Shown here: positions 10,732-21,853 of the stretch, piece by piece
How the letters are laid out: each line of letters starts with the position of its first letter
How positions within the stretch are numbered: the first letter of the stretch is position 1
NCBI GenBank assembly: GCA_002803225.1
Contig: NXFV01000347.1
Coordinates: forward strand, 1-64,000
Length of the DNA: 64,000 nucleotides
Source: Gamarada debralockiae
Taxonomy: Eukaryota > Ascomycota > Leotiomycetes > Helotiales > Hyphodiscaceae
Direction: 5' to 3'
Position numbers and translations under genes: made by a program
The notes under the pieces: generated by a model
The model's database searches: none
What the model was told of the DNA's origin: nothing
What the model saw: the letters and a program-made list of their open reading frames with translations, nothing else

Positions 10732-12400
10732 ACTGCTGATAGAGGCGAAAAATGCGTGTATTTTTCTGAGTGTATACCAGAAGATCTCGTCGGAGTGGAA
10801 AGGAGGTTCGGTTGGAGGAAGAGGTGTGAATTTTGGGTTTGTGCTCGTAAGCATTGGCCTTTGTATTTCCCTTCCAGTCTCAGATCATAGAGGATAGATG
10901 GCTTTTATTTCGTTGCCTCTTTTCAATTTTTGGACGCTTAAGATCTGGCAAAGTTATTCTGTATCAATAGCCTCAAAATCCCGCTATTACGAACAGCATC
11001 CTGGCCCCTTTAAATGGCAGAAGCGTATGGGAAACCAAACTAGATTTGAGTCAGGGGGCACCTTTCATTTACCACGTGAAAGTCAGGTGAGACTCTGGTC
11101 TTTTGTACGTCATCTCTTGGCGCTACCTTAGGGGTGAAGATCGTCTCAGCGCCAGTTGATAGAACCAAAGCTTCAACTCCCGTCCAATGGCGATAACAAT
11201 TCTTATCAGCCTCCAGATCCTTCTTCCGAATGAGGGGGTTTGGCAACGTGCGGGTTTGACATTATGGACGAGAAGCGAGGCCGTCACAATTCTGAGCATG
11301 AGCAGTGCGAACAGCGTTCTTTATAAATGGTCCTTCATAGCGATTGATCTTATATCAAGCAGCTCCCTGGAAGGAGCTGCATAAAGTAAGAAGGCCATCG
11401 TTGCTGTAAGGTCCGGACTTGTTTGCGTTTCAAAAAGGGGGGGGAACTTAAAAGCTCCGGGCTTTATCAAAAAGGGCACCAGGGGGCGTCAGCTCGTGGG
11501 ACAGCGGAAAAACTTATCAGTCCTCAGCACCAAGACCACAACGTTCAAACACATAAAAAGTATATTGAGATATGGAATTAATTTCGGCGAACGAAATTAT
11601 CTGTTCAGATTTTTGATTTTGCGTTATGTTGAGAAGTTACGAATCGGTTTGCAGGTTTGACTGTCCCACGAGCTACTGCACCCCCCTGGTGGGGCGCCGA
11701 AATCCAAAAATGAGACAAGAGACTCCAGATTGATTCACAGACATTCTGGGGTTTAGTCTTGCAAGACGAAGAAATAACACAAGACTCTATTTCTCATTCG
11801 TAGTACTGAAATACTGTCAAAACTGTTCGAATCGGTAATTTACGGATCCATAAGTGCGGTATTTAGCCTCTTTCGAAATGCTTAACCTCCGCGCCCGCCC
11901 GCCGAGACATCTCGTTCTACGAACACAGCACTTGAGCTCTTGTTAAGGTCTTTATAATGTTCTATGTATCCTCCGGTCTTCAAGTTCCGTTCATTTCCTT
12001 CTAATTTCCTTATATTTTAACTGCCGTGTGCCGAATTCAACCGACATGCCCACTGGTGAGGAGAGCATTACGAATGTTGCCCAATATGCCTGCGATCATT
12101 CTGTTGCAAGCAAAGGATGCTTCGATGCTCTCGGGAAATCCCTAAATGCAGCAATTGCAAAGAGTGGTCAGATGCATGCATCTACTCCCGACATGGCCGT
12201 ATACGAGGGCGACCTAAGCAAGTCACATGAGTTTCTCGCGTGATGCTTGACTGACACGCAAGCAGCGTTCTAGCTAGGACCAAGGCGGGAGCTTCATCAT
12301 TAAAGAAAACATATGACTCTACTCCCTTTTCCTCTTCGCTATCCCAAGATCCTTCTCCTACGACCACGGTTTCGCAGGTTTCGTAAGTCTCGTCTCTTCC
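10732..12400. other. Intergenic region with a foldback element
   Basis: About 1.7 kb with no gene I can support. Short frames at 10898-11384 and 12028-12243 lack recognisable domains. It contains the inverted repeat described at about 11474-11699. Confidence 0.45.
11474..11699. mobile_element. Short foldback / MITE-like element with G-rich arms
   Basis: The left arm (about 11476-11505) reads CACCAGGGGGCGTCAGCTCG then TGGGACAG. The right arm (about 11661-11692) is its near-perfect reverse complement, CTGTCCCACGAGCTACTGCA then CCCCCCTGGTG. The roughly 155-nt core is AT-richer and has no ORF. The layout suits a non-autonomous inverted-repeat element or a long RNA hairpin. No target duplication is obvious. 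Confidence 0.5.
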
Positions 12401-13015
12401 TAATCCAATAGAGCAGAAGGAGCTACATGCAGACGACTCTGAAAAGCTCCCGAGGGATTCTGACGGAAGGACGTTCTACCTTGGCCATCCCCCACTGCAT
12501 CGTTTTTGTCGCAAGTCAATAGCAACATCGACAAATTGAAAGGTACCTTCCGGGATCAAAGTTTCGAAAAGAGTGCCGAGGGTGGCCTGTCCGAGCTTTC
12601 TAGCACTTTTGCTGCTGTCTCCAATATCCGAGCAAATGCGAGAAGTTTCAGTCGAAAACAATGAGGTATTCTTCATTCCAGAAAAGGAAGAAGGCACGCG
12701 AATGATACAAAGTAAGACGGCATCCCTTACCAATTGTTCAATACATCTGACTGTCCGGTAAAATACCCCTGGAAAACTGTGCTGACAACACATTTAGTCT
12801 TCAAAATGAGAATCGAAAAAGGGAGACCCTTCTTTGCATCACCACCTCCGGATTTGTTACCGAAGATTGTTTTCGAGCCATTGACTGTCCAGGAAAGGGG
12901 TTGGTTACTGCTATTCAACGTATTTCTTTCGACCGCCCTATCATTGATGAGTTCACCCGTAAGAGTTCAATTTCCCCTGATTTGGAACGATCTCGCTAAA
13001 TCCAAGCAAGACTAA
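12400..13015 (+). pseudogene. Degenerate remnant, possibly a fungal Zn2Cys6 transcription factor
   Basis: Plus-strand pieces in different frames appear to belong to one former gene: DGRTFYLGHPPLHRF (near 12460-12510), MREVSVENNEVFFIPEKEEG (12633-12692), an intron-like gap (GTAAGACGG...GCTGACAACACATTTAG, about 12711-12797), then FASPPPDLLPKIVFEPLTVQ followed by ERGWLLLFNVFLSTALSLMS (about 12831-12950). This resembles the middle-homology region of fungal binuclear-cluster regulators. No DNA-binding domain is visible and frames do not join. The attribution is tentative. Confidence 0.33.
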
Positions 13016-13375
13016 GGACAAGGCGGAGCCCAAGCGATCGAAGACGCCGTAGGCCTCGGAATTGCCTTAACAGGCTACGCACCAGAGACTCTCGAAAAGC
13101 GTCTTCAGATTTTCGAGAAAGTGAGAATGAAGAGAACAAGTGTGATGCAAGTCTTCAGTAATGCAGGCCAAGATGAGCCGGAGAAGATACATGCCGAGGC
13201 CTCGAAGTTCATTCCTGCTGATACTGTTCCGAAGACACCGGAGGATTTCTTTAAATATAATTTTGGATATGATATCGTGAGGGATAGTACACGGTCGATG
13301 GCAAGAGAGTATCCAGGGTGGGTGTTGCCCGAGACATTTTTTGAGGAGGAGCCTGGTACTGGTATATATCCTTGA
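13016..13375 (+). pseudogene. C-terminal fragment of an FAD-dependent monooxygenase
   Basis: The frame opens with GQGGAQAIEDAVGLGIAL, the conserved helix that follows the GD(A)AH motif in PHBH-type flavoprotein monooxygenases (salicylate hydroxylase-like). It continues YAPETLEKRLQIFEKVRMKR and ends IVRDSTRSMAREYPG...GTGIYP with a stop at 13375. A stop codon lies directly before GQGG (13013-13015), and neither the N-terminal FAD fold nor the GDAAH motif is found upstream. It is therefore a truncated relic of about 119 codons directly after the regulator-like remnant. The pair may be scraps of a lost catabolic or secondary-metabolism locus (inference). Confidence 0.6.
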
Positions 13376-13479
13376 ACGCGTTCACAATCGAGGCCTCATT
13401 CATTCACACAGATTGGAAGTGCAATGGGTTCCTTAAAATCACAATCCCGTCACCAGATCGTTTATTCTTCAGCACCTGC

Positions 13480-15514
13480 CTAGAAGATCCACCTCAGCAC
13501 CGCCTCAATCCTCCCCCTCGCACTTCTCTCCCTCTCAGCCTCCTCCCGATCATCCTTACTAGCCTCATAAACATCAGTCTCCAGGTCCATACTCTCCACC
13601 CTCTCAATCCGCGTCCTCTTAAGCACCTTCCACCCCAAATACATAACAGCCATAACCGGCAATTCCAAATAATAGCTAAAGAAATCCACCACACTAAAAC
13701 TCGGACTGAAGCTGCTCCATCCCTGTACCAAAATAATCACCACATTCAAAACTACCGAAATCCAAGGTCCATATGGATATGTCCAATTTTTGAACGGCAG
13801 GAGGTGCGTTTTGCCTTGAATTTCCATCGCTTTCCGGAATCGCAGGGAAGTAATCCCGATTGCGAGCCATGCCAACTGGTTGGAGACCCCAACGAGGTTT
13901 TGAAGCCATGTCCAGAGTTGACCTGCGCCGATGAAGGACGCGCCGAAACAGAGCCCGCTGATGGCGCTTGTGGCTAGAACAGCTGTCCAGGGGACTTTAC
14001 TACGGTTTAGTTTCCCGAAGAATTTAGGGGCGTGACTATCTACGCTCAATGAATAAAGCAACCTCGTCCCTGCAAACAGCGCATGGTTCCCAGCACTAAT
14101 GACGCTCGTGATTATAACAGCATTGATGAACGACCCTGCGGCTTTCGCGCCAACCATCTGGAACACGAGCGTGAACGGAGACACGGAGGAATCTTTTGAG
14201 GAGAGGTTCGGATAATTGTAAGGGATGTTGAGACCGATCAGGAGGACGGAGAGGATGTAGAAGAGGAGGATACGCCAGAATACGTTTTTCACCACGCGGG
14301 GGAGGTTCTTGGTGGGATTCTTGGTCTCGCCGGCGGTGATGGCGATGGATTCTGTGCCGCCGTAGGCAAATGAGGCTGTCACGAAAACGGATGCGAAGCC
14401 CCCGATTCCATTGACGAAGGGTGCGTCGCCAATGTACCAGTTATGCGCTCCGAGGTAGTGGTGCGAGGTGTTGGCGCCGCAGTTGACGACGATGCCCAGG
14501 ATGATGAAAATCTTTGCCGCGAATGAGTAAACTAAAGAAGCAATGAGATAAAGCGGACATACTTACCGTGATAGTAATGACTTTTAAAAGACTAAGCCAA
14601 TACTCAACCTGCAGTATCTTGTTAACCCTTTGCCCAACCTGGCACAGTGGAGACGATACGTACTTCGCCATAAGCCCGCACGGTAATAATATTCGCCCCG
14701 ATCAGGAAAAACCAAAAGATTAAACTCAGCGCCCACCCAGGAAAACCCGTATCCCAATAGGCAAACACAAGTTGCAGCGCAGTCAAATCCGCAGCCGTAG
14801 AAACGGCATCGTTAAACCAGTAATTCCACGTCAGTGCAAAGCCCAACGCGTCATCGACGTAACGTCCGGCAAAGGTGCAGAAGCTGCCAGCTATCGGGAC
14901 GAAGGCGGCCATTTCTCCCAGCGCCAACATAGTGAGGAACACGATTGTCCCGACGATGATGTATGCGATGAGCACTGTTGATTTCAGAGTCAGTAACTGT
15001 TCAAAAATGGAAGAACACAGAGTCCCAAGACATGCTCTTACTGCCCGGAAATGTCTTTTAGGGAAGCCGAGAATAGGACTCATAATTATGCCTGGAATAG
15101 GAGGCTTGTAGGGCTGAGAATAACTTACTGGATGCTGGGCCGCCTGTTGCGAGGGATTTACCGGTTCCGAGGAAGAGGCCTGTCCCAATTGTGCCGCCGA
15201 TCGCAATCACTGTGGAAATACCAAACTCAGCCTTTGCTATTAGATACACAGAATCAAAAGCATTTCGAAGAGAGGTCCATGCAGAGTGGATTACGACCAC
15301 CCATGGATGGAAGAGACAATGGGTCACCGAAGAAATACTTACTTTGTACTTGGCGCGCAGAGAGCTTGCGCGCAAGTTTATCAGCTAAGACCGGGTGGAG
15401 GCCAGGGTAGTCGTCGGTGAGTGTGAGGTTGGGAGTTGAAGCGGATCGCTCGACGTCTTTATCGTGTGATTGATCGATCACGTGGACCGTAGGGTCCGAA
15501 GACTGGTCTGCCAT
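13480..15514 (-). CDS. Amino acid permease (APC superfamily, yeast amino acid transporter type)
   Basis: Minus strand. Exons 15514-15343, 15209-15129, 14974-14664, 14608-14567 and 14511-13480 give 545 aa. It is a plasma-membrane amino acid/proton symporter by family. The N-terminus is hydrophilic, then TM1 carries IAIGGTIGTGLFLGTGKSLA, the hallmark of the family. Then come LGEMAAFVPIAGSF, YWFNDAVSTAADLTALQLVF, VEYWLSLLKVITIT, the conserved FAYGGTESIAITAGETKNP and a dozen or so membrane segments, ending in a charged tail. All introns have standard ends and the exon total is an exact multiple of three. The 3' end of intron 4 (GGCAAAG) is the least certain. Substrate cannot be told. Upstream HGATAR motifs would suit nitrogen control. 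It is the only intact gene in its neighbourhood. Confidence 0.88.
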
Positions 15515-15534
15515 TCTACCTTTCCAACACAGAT

Positions 15535-15982
15535 TGATAGCTGAATCGATAAGTCTCAAAAGTAAACAGAAACATGCGTTACTTGGCTGCAGCTTGCGTG
15601 CGTCTTCATAGCACAAGAGAAGACGAAGAAAAACGAGAAATGATGAAGTTATAGGGAGAGTCAAGAAGGGCGCAAATGATGACTGAAGAAAGGTAATATG
15701 GTGAAAATTTCCTGGTCCAAGATTGGGTTGGCGGACAATTGCGTGCTTGAAGCACCCCGCTGAGCATTTTGACGTGATTCGGAAAGTCAGTTGTTAGTGA
15801 TCTTGGGGACCGTTCATGGAAATGCCCTGGCGATTTTGGCAGTGGCATGACGTTTGATGGCACTTGGAATCAGCTATCATTTCCAATTTCACATCTCCTT
15901 CACCAGGAATTCATTTAGAAGTGAAAGGGTTTAGGAATTGATAAAAGGTCAAGTATTTCTTCTTAATTCGCTGTCATGATAG
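15535..15982. promoter_or_regulatory. Cluster of HGATAR motifs upstream of the permease
   Basis: GATA-factor type sites (HGATAR on either strand) lie at 15535-15540 (TGATAG), 15547-15552 (CGATAA), 15874-15879 (reverse TGATAG), 15939-15944 (TGATAA) and 15977-15982 (TGATAG). That is about five in 450 bp where one or two are expected by chance. AreA/NIT2-type activators bind such sites at nitrogen-regulated permease genes; applying this here is inference. Confidence 0.35.
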
Positions 15983-16294
15983 AGCAACTTGCCCTTGATT
16001 TCTATGTGTCATGGTCGGAAAAAAGATTTTCACCAGTTGAGGCTTGCTTATTAACCTTACGGTGGCCCTCGCCCCCACCCCCCTTTTTCAGTCAGCTGAC
16101 TTACAGCCGTTGGCGATTTTGATATTGAGATGGAGCCCAAGCAGGGACTCCAAGAGGTTAAACATGACATGATTTATACACTAGACTGCACTGGTGTTGT
16201 AAACGTACATTAAGCTGGACACTGTCAGCCTGCCTACCGCTCTCGCCTGCTCACTTCGGCATTCATCCATTGCGGGACCCTGCAGACCTCCCTT

Positions 16295-17112
16295 CTATGT
16301 CTTACCAACCTGATGATTGGTGACTTCTCCCCAACCCCCGCCAACTGTAGAGACTTCCGAAACCGCATCTAGGTCTTTCTTGTCACTGGGAAGCGACTCT
16401 GAGGCCTCGAAAGCCGCCTGAATTTTGCTTCCCCGTAGAAGTTGCGAAAGGACTCCATGGGTATGAGGATGAGCGGCAACAATCCTAATGAACAAGACCC
16501 TAACTCTCGATGGAACTCCGCATGACCATAACGTTGTTATTATTCCATCTGTGTCGATTTCATTCTGAGTTTATCCAGCTTGACAGCCAAACCAGATTTC
16601 CTTCCACCCTTCAAATCCAATCCAATAGTATCACGGGCTCGTTGATCAAAGAATAACTGACTTGTTCCTCGGTCATTGGGTACCTATTTCTCTGCAGCGA
16701 AGCGACGACCTCCGGGCCTCGAGGAACAGGATAGTACCAGTCAGGGTAGTATCTAACAGTGATGTTTGTGACGAAGTGAAGCCATCTACTGCTGAAGAGA
16801 TGCGCATTGAAGCTGTCTATAAGCGCATCACATGTCTTGTTCTGTGGTTCCTGGGCAAGTGTTGGGTACTGGTATCCCCTTGAGCCTCTCCGCAGTTGGC
16901 CATCCGGACTCGTGATAGAGGTCTCGGATCCATTGCTCCCATTTCGGCGGTGTGAGTTCTGAAGTGAAGTGCTCATCTACGTGGACGGAGCCAGGTATGA
17001 ACCCAGTGTCGAGATTAGCGGTAGCGGTGATAAATTCCCGCAGAACGTCTGGCGCATGCCGAGCATATATATCATCCCTTCCATAGAAACGTCCGGGATT
17101 CGGGACTCCCAA
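16295..17112 (-). pseudogene. Minus-strand gene fragment, unknown function
   Basis: Two overlapping minus-strand frames read like parts of one protein. The first (17112-16828) contains GRDDIYARHAPDVLREFITA, PGSVHVDEHF and ELTPPKWEQWIRDLYHESGW. The second (to about 16611) contains WLHFVTNITVRYYPDWYYPV and ends in EPVILLDWI. The frame change lies near 16830-16880. An intron is possible there, but I see no good splice pair, so a frameshift is equally likely. I do not recognise the family. The DVLREF and PPKWEQWIRDLYHESGW segments have the texture of real protein. Confidence 0.4.
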
Positions 17113-19946
17113 GGTGTCTTGTCCGAAGTATCCTAGTGATCAAAGAACCTGTCGCTGTTTACCCCGCCTTTGGTGTCCAAAGTGAGCATCCGGTTCGTTT
17201 CAACATCCAGTAGGAGTACTATGCCATAATTTGGGATTGCGGATTACGGATTGCGGACAGAGGTATGGCAGATTTTGGTAATGCTTCGAGGCCGATTAAC
17301 CCTTCCTCTAATGTCATTCTCACCACATCTTCAGGTGCGAAGCTGTAATCTGTTCGGTGCTGATTTTGTGGCAACCTTCTCGTTTATTATGGTGTTGTCC
17401 TGAGACTCATGACAGTTCACTTATATTCGCTGCCATAGGCACTGTGTGCATCAAGGCCAGACTTTCAAACAATTAATTTTGATCTATGGCAATTCCAGTT
17501 CTCCCGTCGAGGTAGACTGTCAGGCGTCTTGGCGCGCTAGACCTTCCTGTCTTCACAAAATAAATCAGACGCGTCAATCCTGGCGGTCAGTTCAAAACAC
17601 CTCAACCTCCTCTCACATGCTGGGTTGCTGGGTTCTCCCTTGAGTTTAAGTGCTACTTCAGTGGTTTAGAATCTCACGAATTTCGATCCCATGCTTCTGT
17701 GCTCCGAACACCTTTGTCCTTCGGCCCTATTTTTTCACAGGTGTCCTAAATCCAGACCCAAGACGTTACTATCCCATCTACGACGACAAATACAAAGATC
17801 CCAGTTCACCTTTTGTCTCCTATGGCTACCAACTCCTCATCCTTGCGGTTATGTTTGCTTTTTTTGACTTTCAGATCGGGGATGTTGGTGTATCCAACGC
17901 ATTTGGTATTACAGGGCTCGGGGAAACCCTTGCCTACACAAGGTACAATGATTAAAAGCGCTGAAGATGCGGCGGCTTACTGAAAGTAAAAAGGCCTTCT
18001 GTCCGAAAATGAGAGGCTCCATAATAGCACAGTAGCTCAGGGTGAATGCAGAAGTCGAAATGCCGAGAAGGCAAGGGGAACGCCAATCTATTGTTCAAGT
18101 CAGCCACTCAGTGCAAATACGAATGTTTGACGCTCAGGAAAATTAAAATCGTAGGCGTCTTCAACGTGCTGTCATTGTACTAAAGCATGGCTAAGGCTAG
18201 TAGCCGCTGGGCTCTGGGGGATTTGAAGTCAAATAATGCTCTCTGCTAGACTGCTCCAAATGCAAGAATCCGCTTCTTCTTCAGTTAGTTACATAATCCC
18301 TGCTAAGGCTACTTCGTTTTGGCTCTGCTTTTCTGAAGCTGGATGGTAGCCTGACTGCGCGGTTTATAAAAATTGTGAGAGAGTCTGGAAGAAAGAGATA
18401 CTGAGTAAGATGACGTCTTTAAGTGAAGATCTCAGTCCGCATACGAAAATTCAGGTAGGTCCATGTCGCACTTTCGAAATGTTCTGTGAGTACCAAAAGG
18501 TGGTACTTCAGAACTGATACGTTATACTGGATCGTAACATGGGGCACCCTACCAGCAAAGAGTCACGGTGCAGGAGGCAGTCAATCGAAATATAGAGTTG
18601 TTGGTATTTGATGAAACCTCCCTCATATTACTAGTTTCTGGTGCTCTCCGCAGAAAGCTCCGCTGTTCCTTCCAAAACATGAGTGATCGATCAGAAAATA
18701 TCTTGCTTCCAAGATAAACTCATTCCCACAATACCTAACTCTATTCCATCTCTTTCATATTAGTGGCCCCATCCAGCTCCAGCATATGGATCTATCCACC
18801 TTGCCACTTCGCTTATGATGACTTGCTTTGTCTCTCTTGTCCCCTTGGAACCTCTCCAGCTTTCGCACTGAGTTGCTCCTGTGATCTAATCATCTTCACC
18901 CACGCTTCCAAATTTATTGAAATGATGCTATCCTTTCAGTGATCGCGAGGACAACTTGTGTCAAAAGCACCGAGGATCATGCTGGTTGAAGTAATGCGGA
19001 GATTTGATGTCAAATGCCATCGCTTCGCTTTGGGAACGTAGAATCCCATCCGGGCACTTCTCAGAATGTACACATGAGTGATCCACTGCACTGTGTTTGC
19101 ACAGTGGATAGTGCCAGTGGCCAGCGACTTCAAGCCCGAGATGACGGAGATCAAGAAACTTGGAAGTGGATATTGTTTGATATCGGTGGATGAGATAGAA
19201 ACTATGACAATGCGTGAGAGTGGGAGGACGGACAGAGGACCTTGTGATGGTCTTTGGATGTCGGATACGAAGCCGCGGAGAGTTATCATGAACGTTGGTT
19301 GCTCGCAGGATCAAATCGAGATCGAACTTGGGGCAGTTGAAAAGGCCTTATTCGTCGATGCAACAAGCGGTTTGTTTATTTGAATTGCAAGGGAATAAAG
19401 CAACCGCTATTGGCACATTGAGCTTTGAACGCCTGTTGAACTGTATCTGTTTTCGCTGTTGTGTGGTTCCTTTTTCGGGATCGTGATTTGGAGCTAGACC
19501 TCGAACCTTCAAGCCATTGCGCTTCCCGAACTTGGTCCAAGACCGCATTGTTTCCCTTTTGATGTGAAGTATTTGACTGTCCATTCAACAATGAGGTGTT
19601 CCCTTCAATGATTGGACGAAAGAAATGGTCGTGTTTCGTGCGATTGACGTTTGAAATTGAATGATAGCCGTTCTGACGGGTTCTGCACTATGGAACAGTT
19701 AGTTGTGGTCTGGGGCTCCGACAAATTAGGGAGGTGGTTGTAAACTTACAATTGAGAAAGTAATGATTACTACGCCCTCTACTAATGACCTTCCATCTAT
19801 TGAACTCGTCGGTGCAATTTTCAAAACCCGATTCGGTATCCTTTGCAGCTTGGATGTCTAAAGGTGGAGCCAATATGATGCTGTCATGGCTACTGTTTGA
19901 AGTTCCTCATCACCTCAACTCACCAGCAGACCCTTTCTATGCCTTG
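17113..19946. other. Gene-poor interval
   Basis: About 2.8 kb without a supportable gene. A plus-strand frame at 17650-17955 encodes NPDPRRYYPIYDDKYKDPSS followed by a hydrophobic stretch (YQLLILAVMFAFFDFQIG). It looks protein-like but matches no family I know. Another open frame (19078-19383) is unrecognised. No RNA gene or clear repeat is seen. Confidence 0.4.
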
Positions 19947-20375
19947 TCACAACCCATAGAGTTCCTGTGCCTGCTGCCGCAGTTCAAGTTCGGCTATTTT
20001 ATCTCGTAATTGTTGAGTCTCGCGATCTCTTTGGTCCAAGGCCCGCTCCCACCACGTGGTTTCTCGACCCGTCTTGTAAACATCGAGGCCGATGGCGAAG
20101 GACTGAGTAATCAGATACAGCGAGATGGCCCAGAGCGCCAACTTTTCGAAATCTCTGCTTTCTGTGGGTGTGGATTGTTGCTGCTCCGTTTGAGTTTCGG
20201 CGATTCTCTTTTGGAAGGCTTCGTGGACTCGGCGAACTTCCGGTTGTATATTTGTTTGTGGTCGATGGGGTCTTTGCTGCAGAAAGGAGTGGACTGGGCG
20301 ATGACCGAAGAAGCTGCAGACACGCTGGCCCCATTCCTTTCGAAATACTGCTCGTCTGAGAGTGGAGGGTAACAT
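19947..20375 (-). CDS. Small single-pass membrane protein, probably mitochondrial, with C-terminal coiled coil
   Basis: Minus strand, single exon, 142 aa from ATG 20375 (MLPSTLRRAVFRKEWGQRV). A longer frame exists upstream but starts at TTG. The N-terminus is rich in Arg, hydroxylated and hydrophobic residues without acidic ones, as in a mitochondrial presequence. A single hydrophobic segment (LALWAISLYLITQSFAIGL, near residues 85-105) is followed by a charged helical tail (RDRETQQLRDKIAELELRQQ) that suggests a coiled coil. No family is recognised. The consistent features in order make a real gene likely. Confidence 0.6.
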   Translation of the reverse strand: MLPSTLRRAVFRKEWGQRVCSFFGHRPVHSFLQQRPHRPQTNIQPEVRRVHEAFQKRIAETQTEQQQSTPTESRDFEKLALWAISLYLITQSFAIGLDVYKTGRETTWWERALDQRDRETQQLRDKIAELELRQQAQELYGL

Positions 20376-20728
20376 GATTGATTGATGATCTGTGTGGTCT
20401 GCGAGACTTGTGCCGAAAGGAGGGCTGAGGAGAGCGGAGAGACTGGTTTTATGGACGTAAGAATCGTCGATAGTTGAATTGCGCGATATTTGCGGGTCGC
20501 TATGATGTGGTGGAATGAGGGAAGTCAAGAGATAATTCAGTTACAGCTTTGAGGGAAAGAGTTCAGTCCAAATGTAAATACTTCGCTGTCAAGAACATTA
20601 ACTCATGACCTTCTATTTTAGATTCTTTGTACGTTTTTAATCTATATTAAAAGACACTATATTGAAGTGTAAATATTTTAAGGAAGGATATCTGAAATTA
20701 TCGATTTTGAAAAGCGTTTACTATATTG

Positions 20729-20989
20729 TAACTAAAACCAGGTCTATAAAGTATTATATTTAAGTTTAGGAAGAGTAGCAGATTAATAATATACTCTTAG
20801 CACATGCTTTCGGGCATTGGGTTTCCCAATTTAAGCCATTTTGGGTGTAAAAAGATGAATTTTGATATAACGAATTTTGACAAATTCTGTTCGTATTACG
20901 TTATAGCGAGAGATTCGTTATATGATAAAAAATTCGATATAGCCAGATATTCGTTATATCCGAATTCGTTATAGCCAGATTTTACTGTA
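20729..20989. mobile_element. Pogo/Fot-like MITE (or its end)
   Basis: Read on the minus strand from 20989, the sequence begins TACAGTAAAATCTGGCTATA and then carries repeats of the motif ATAACGAAT / ATATCGAAT (about 20868-20985). That is typical of the terminal repeats of pogo/Tigger-like elements, which insert at TA. A diverged left counterpart (ACTAAAACCAGGTCTATAAA, from 20731) would give an element of about 260 bp, MITE-sized, with TA at both borders. The right border touches an NLR gene fragment exactly at a TA. The left end is tentative. Confidence 0.5.
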
Positions 20990-21110
20990 TTTCTCGACCG
21001 AATCTTCCGCAGTCTGTATTTGTCAAGCAGCAATGGCTAAGCTAGGGCATGGAAAATATTCTTTGGCTTCCTTCTGAACATCGGCCAGCGCACGTCGCAG
21101 GCGATTTCCA
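20988..21110 (+). pseudogene. C-terminal scrap of a NACHT-WD40 (NWD2-type) gene
   Basis: The stretch runs from TTTCTCGACCGAATCTTCC through GGGCATGGAAAATATTCTTT to CATCGGCCAGCGCACGTCGC. It closely matches 26564-26690, the 3' end of the decayed NLR gene (peptide MENILWLPSDHRP). It is an isolated 120-bp duplicate of that C-terminal WD40 cap, starting right at the MITE border. It cannot encode a protein on its own. Confidence 0.65.
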
Positions 21111-21151
21111 GGAGATTATTACAGTGGAGTATGTGAGGATTACTGTGATAC

Positions 21152-21853
21152 ATGTCTAGTGATAAGGTGCAGGCGAAATACGATGAAGGTGTTGAGTATG
21201 GGAGGAAGGCGAGTAGGAGGGTTATGGGAAGGGTGTATGGGAGGGATACGGTGGAGGAGTGGGATACGACGAAGGGAGCGTTTGATGCGGGGCCGTATAG
21301 TGTGGTGAGCCAGGGTACGGTACCGAGGATTAGTTTGGAGAGTCAGACGGCGAGTGCGGGGAGTGGGATTGAGGGGTCAAGCAGAGTGGTGGGAGGGAGT
21401 ACAACGGCTACGAGTCGGGCCTCTTCGTTCTCCGCAGCTACGGCGACGGACTCGAGTAATATCTGCGTCCCCTGTAACGAGTCGGCTGATACCCCATGGG
21501 AATGTTCCAAACTCCAAGCATCGCAAGCGCGTCAAGAGATACATCCGTTTCGTCTTCTATCAAATGGTATGCCTGCTCACTGGCACTTCTCTCAAGAGCG
21601 ATATGTGCTCCTCAAACGTCGGGATTTTGTTCGGTGGCATAAATTCGATCGCTCCTTCTCTAATAGTTCCGCAGTTTCCACTGTACAATTTGTGCCTCAT
21701 CGGCATAGGCAGCCTCTTCGCACTGGCCCCAGCATAACAAGGATTGCTGTCCTCTTTACGACCCCAAAACATTCTGTCATCCCAATCGTCAATGAAGTCT
21801 ATAATTGTTTGCAGATGATCATATGTAGCTGGCATGGGTCCAGCAGGTCTTAA
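21152..21853 (+). CDS. Uncertain ORF, hypothetical protein
   Basis: An open frame of 233 codons from ATG 21152. The first half (to about residue 110) has plausible content: YDEGVEYGRKASRRVMGRVY, DTVEEWDTTKGAFDAGPYS, then a Ser/Thr/Ala-rich stretch. The second half overlaps antisense sequence that looks coding on the minus strand (21560-22151), so it is probably chance reading. No family is recognised. It may be the C-terminal exon of a lost gene. Confidence 0.25.
   Translation: MSSDKVQAKYDEGVEYGRKASRRVMGRVYGRDTVEEWDTTKGAFDAGPYSVVSQGTVPRISLESQTASAGSGIEGSSRVVGGSTTATSRASSFSAATATDSSNICVPCNESADTPWECSKLQASQARQEIHPFRLLSNGMPAHWHFSQERYVLLKRRDFVRWHKFDRSFSNSSAVSTVQFVPHRHRQPLRTGPSITRIAVLFTTPKHSVIPIVNEVYNCLQMIICSWHGSSRS

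Noticed and set aside
10462..10854. 130-codon minus-strand frame over the DUF7704-like gene
   Set aside because: Antisense shadow; the plus strand has the transmembrane pattern and a well-placed start.
20010..20372. 120-codon plus-strand frame opposite the small mitochondrial-type protein
   Set aside because: Minus strand has the presequence, transmembrane helix and coiled coil in order; the plus frame has no domain.
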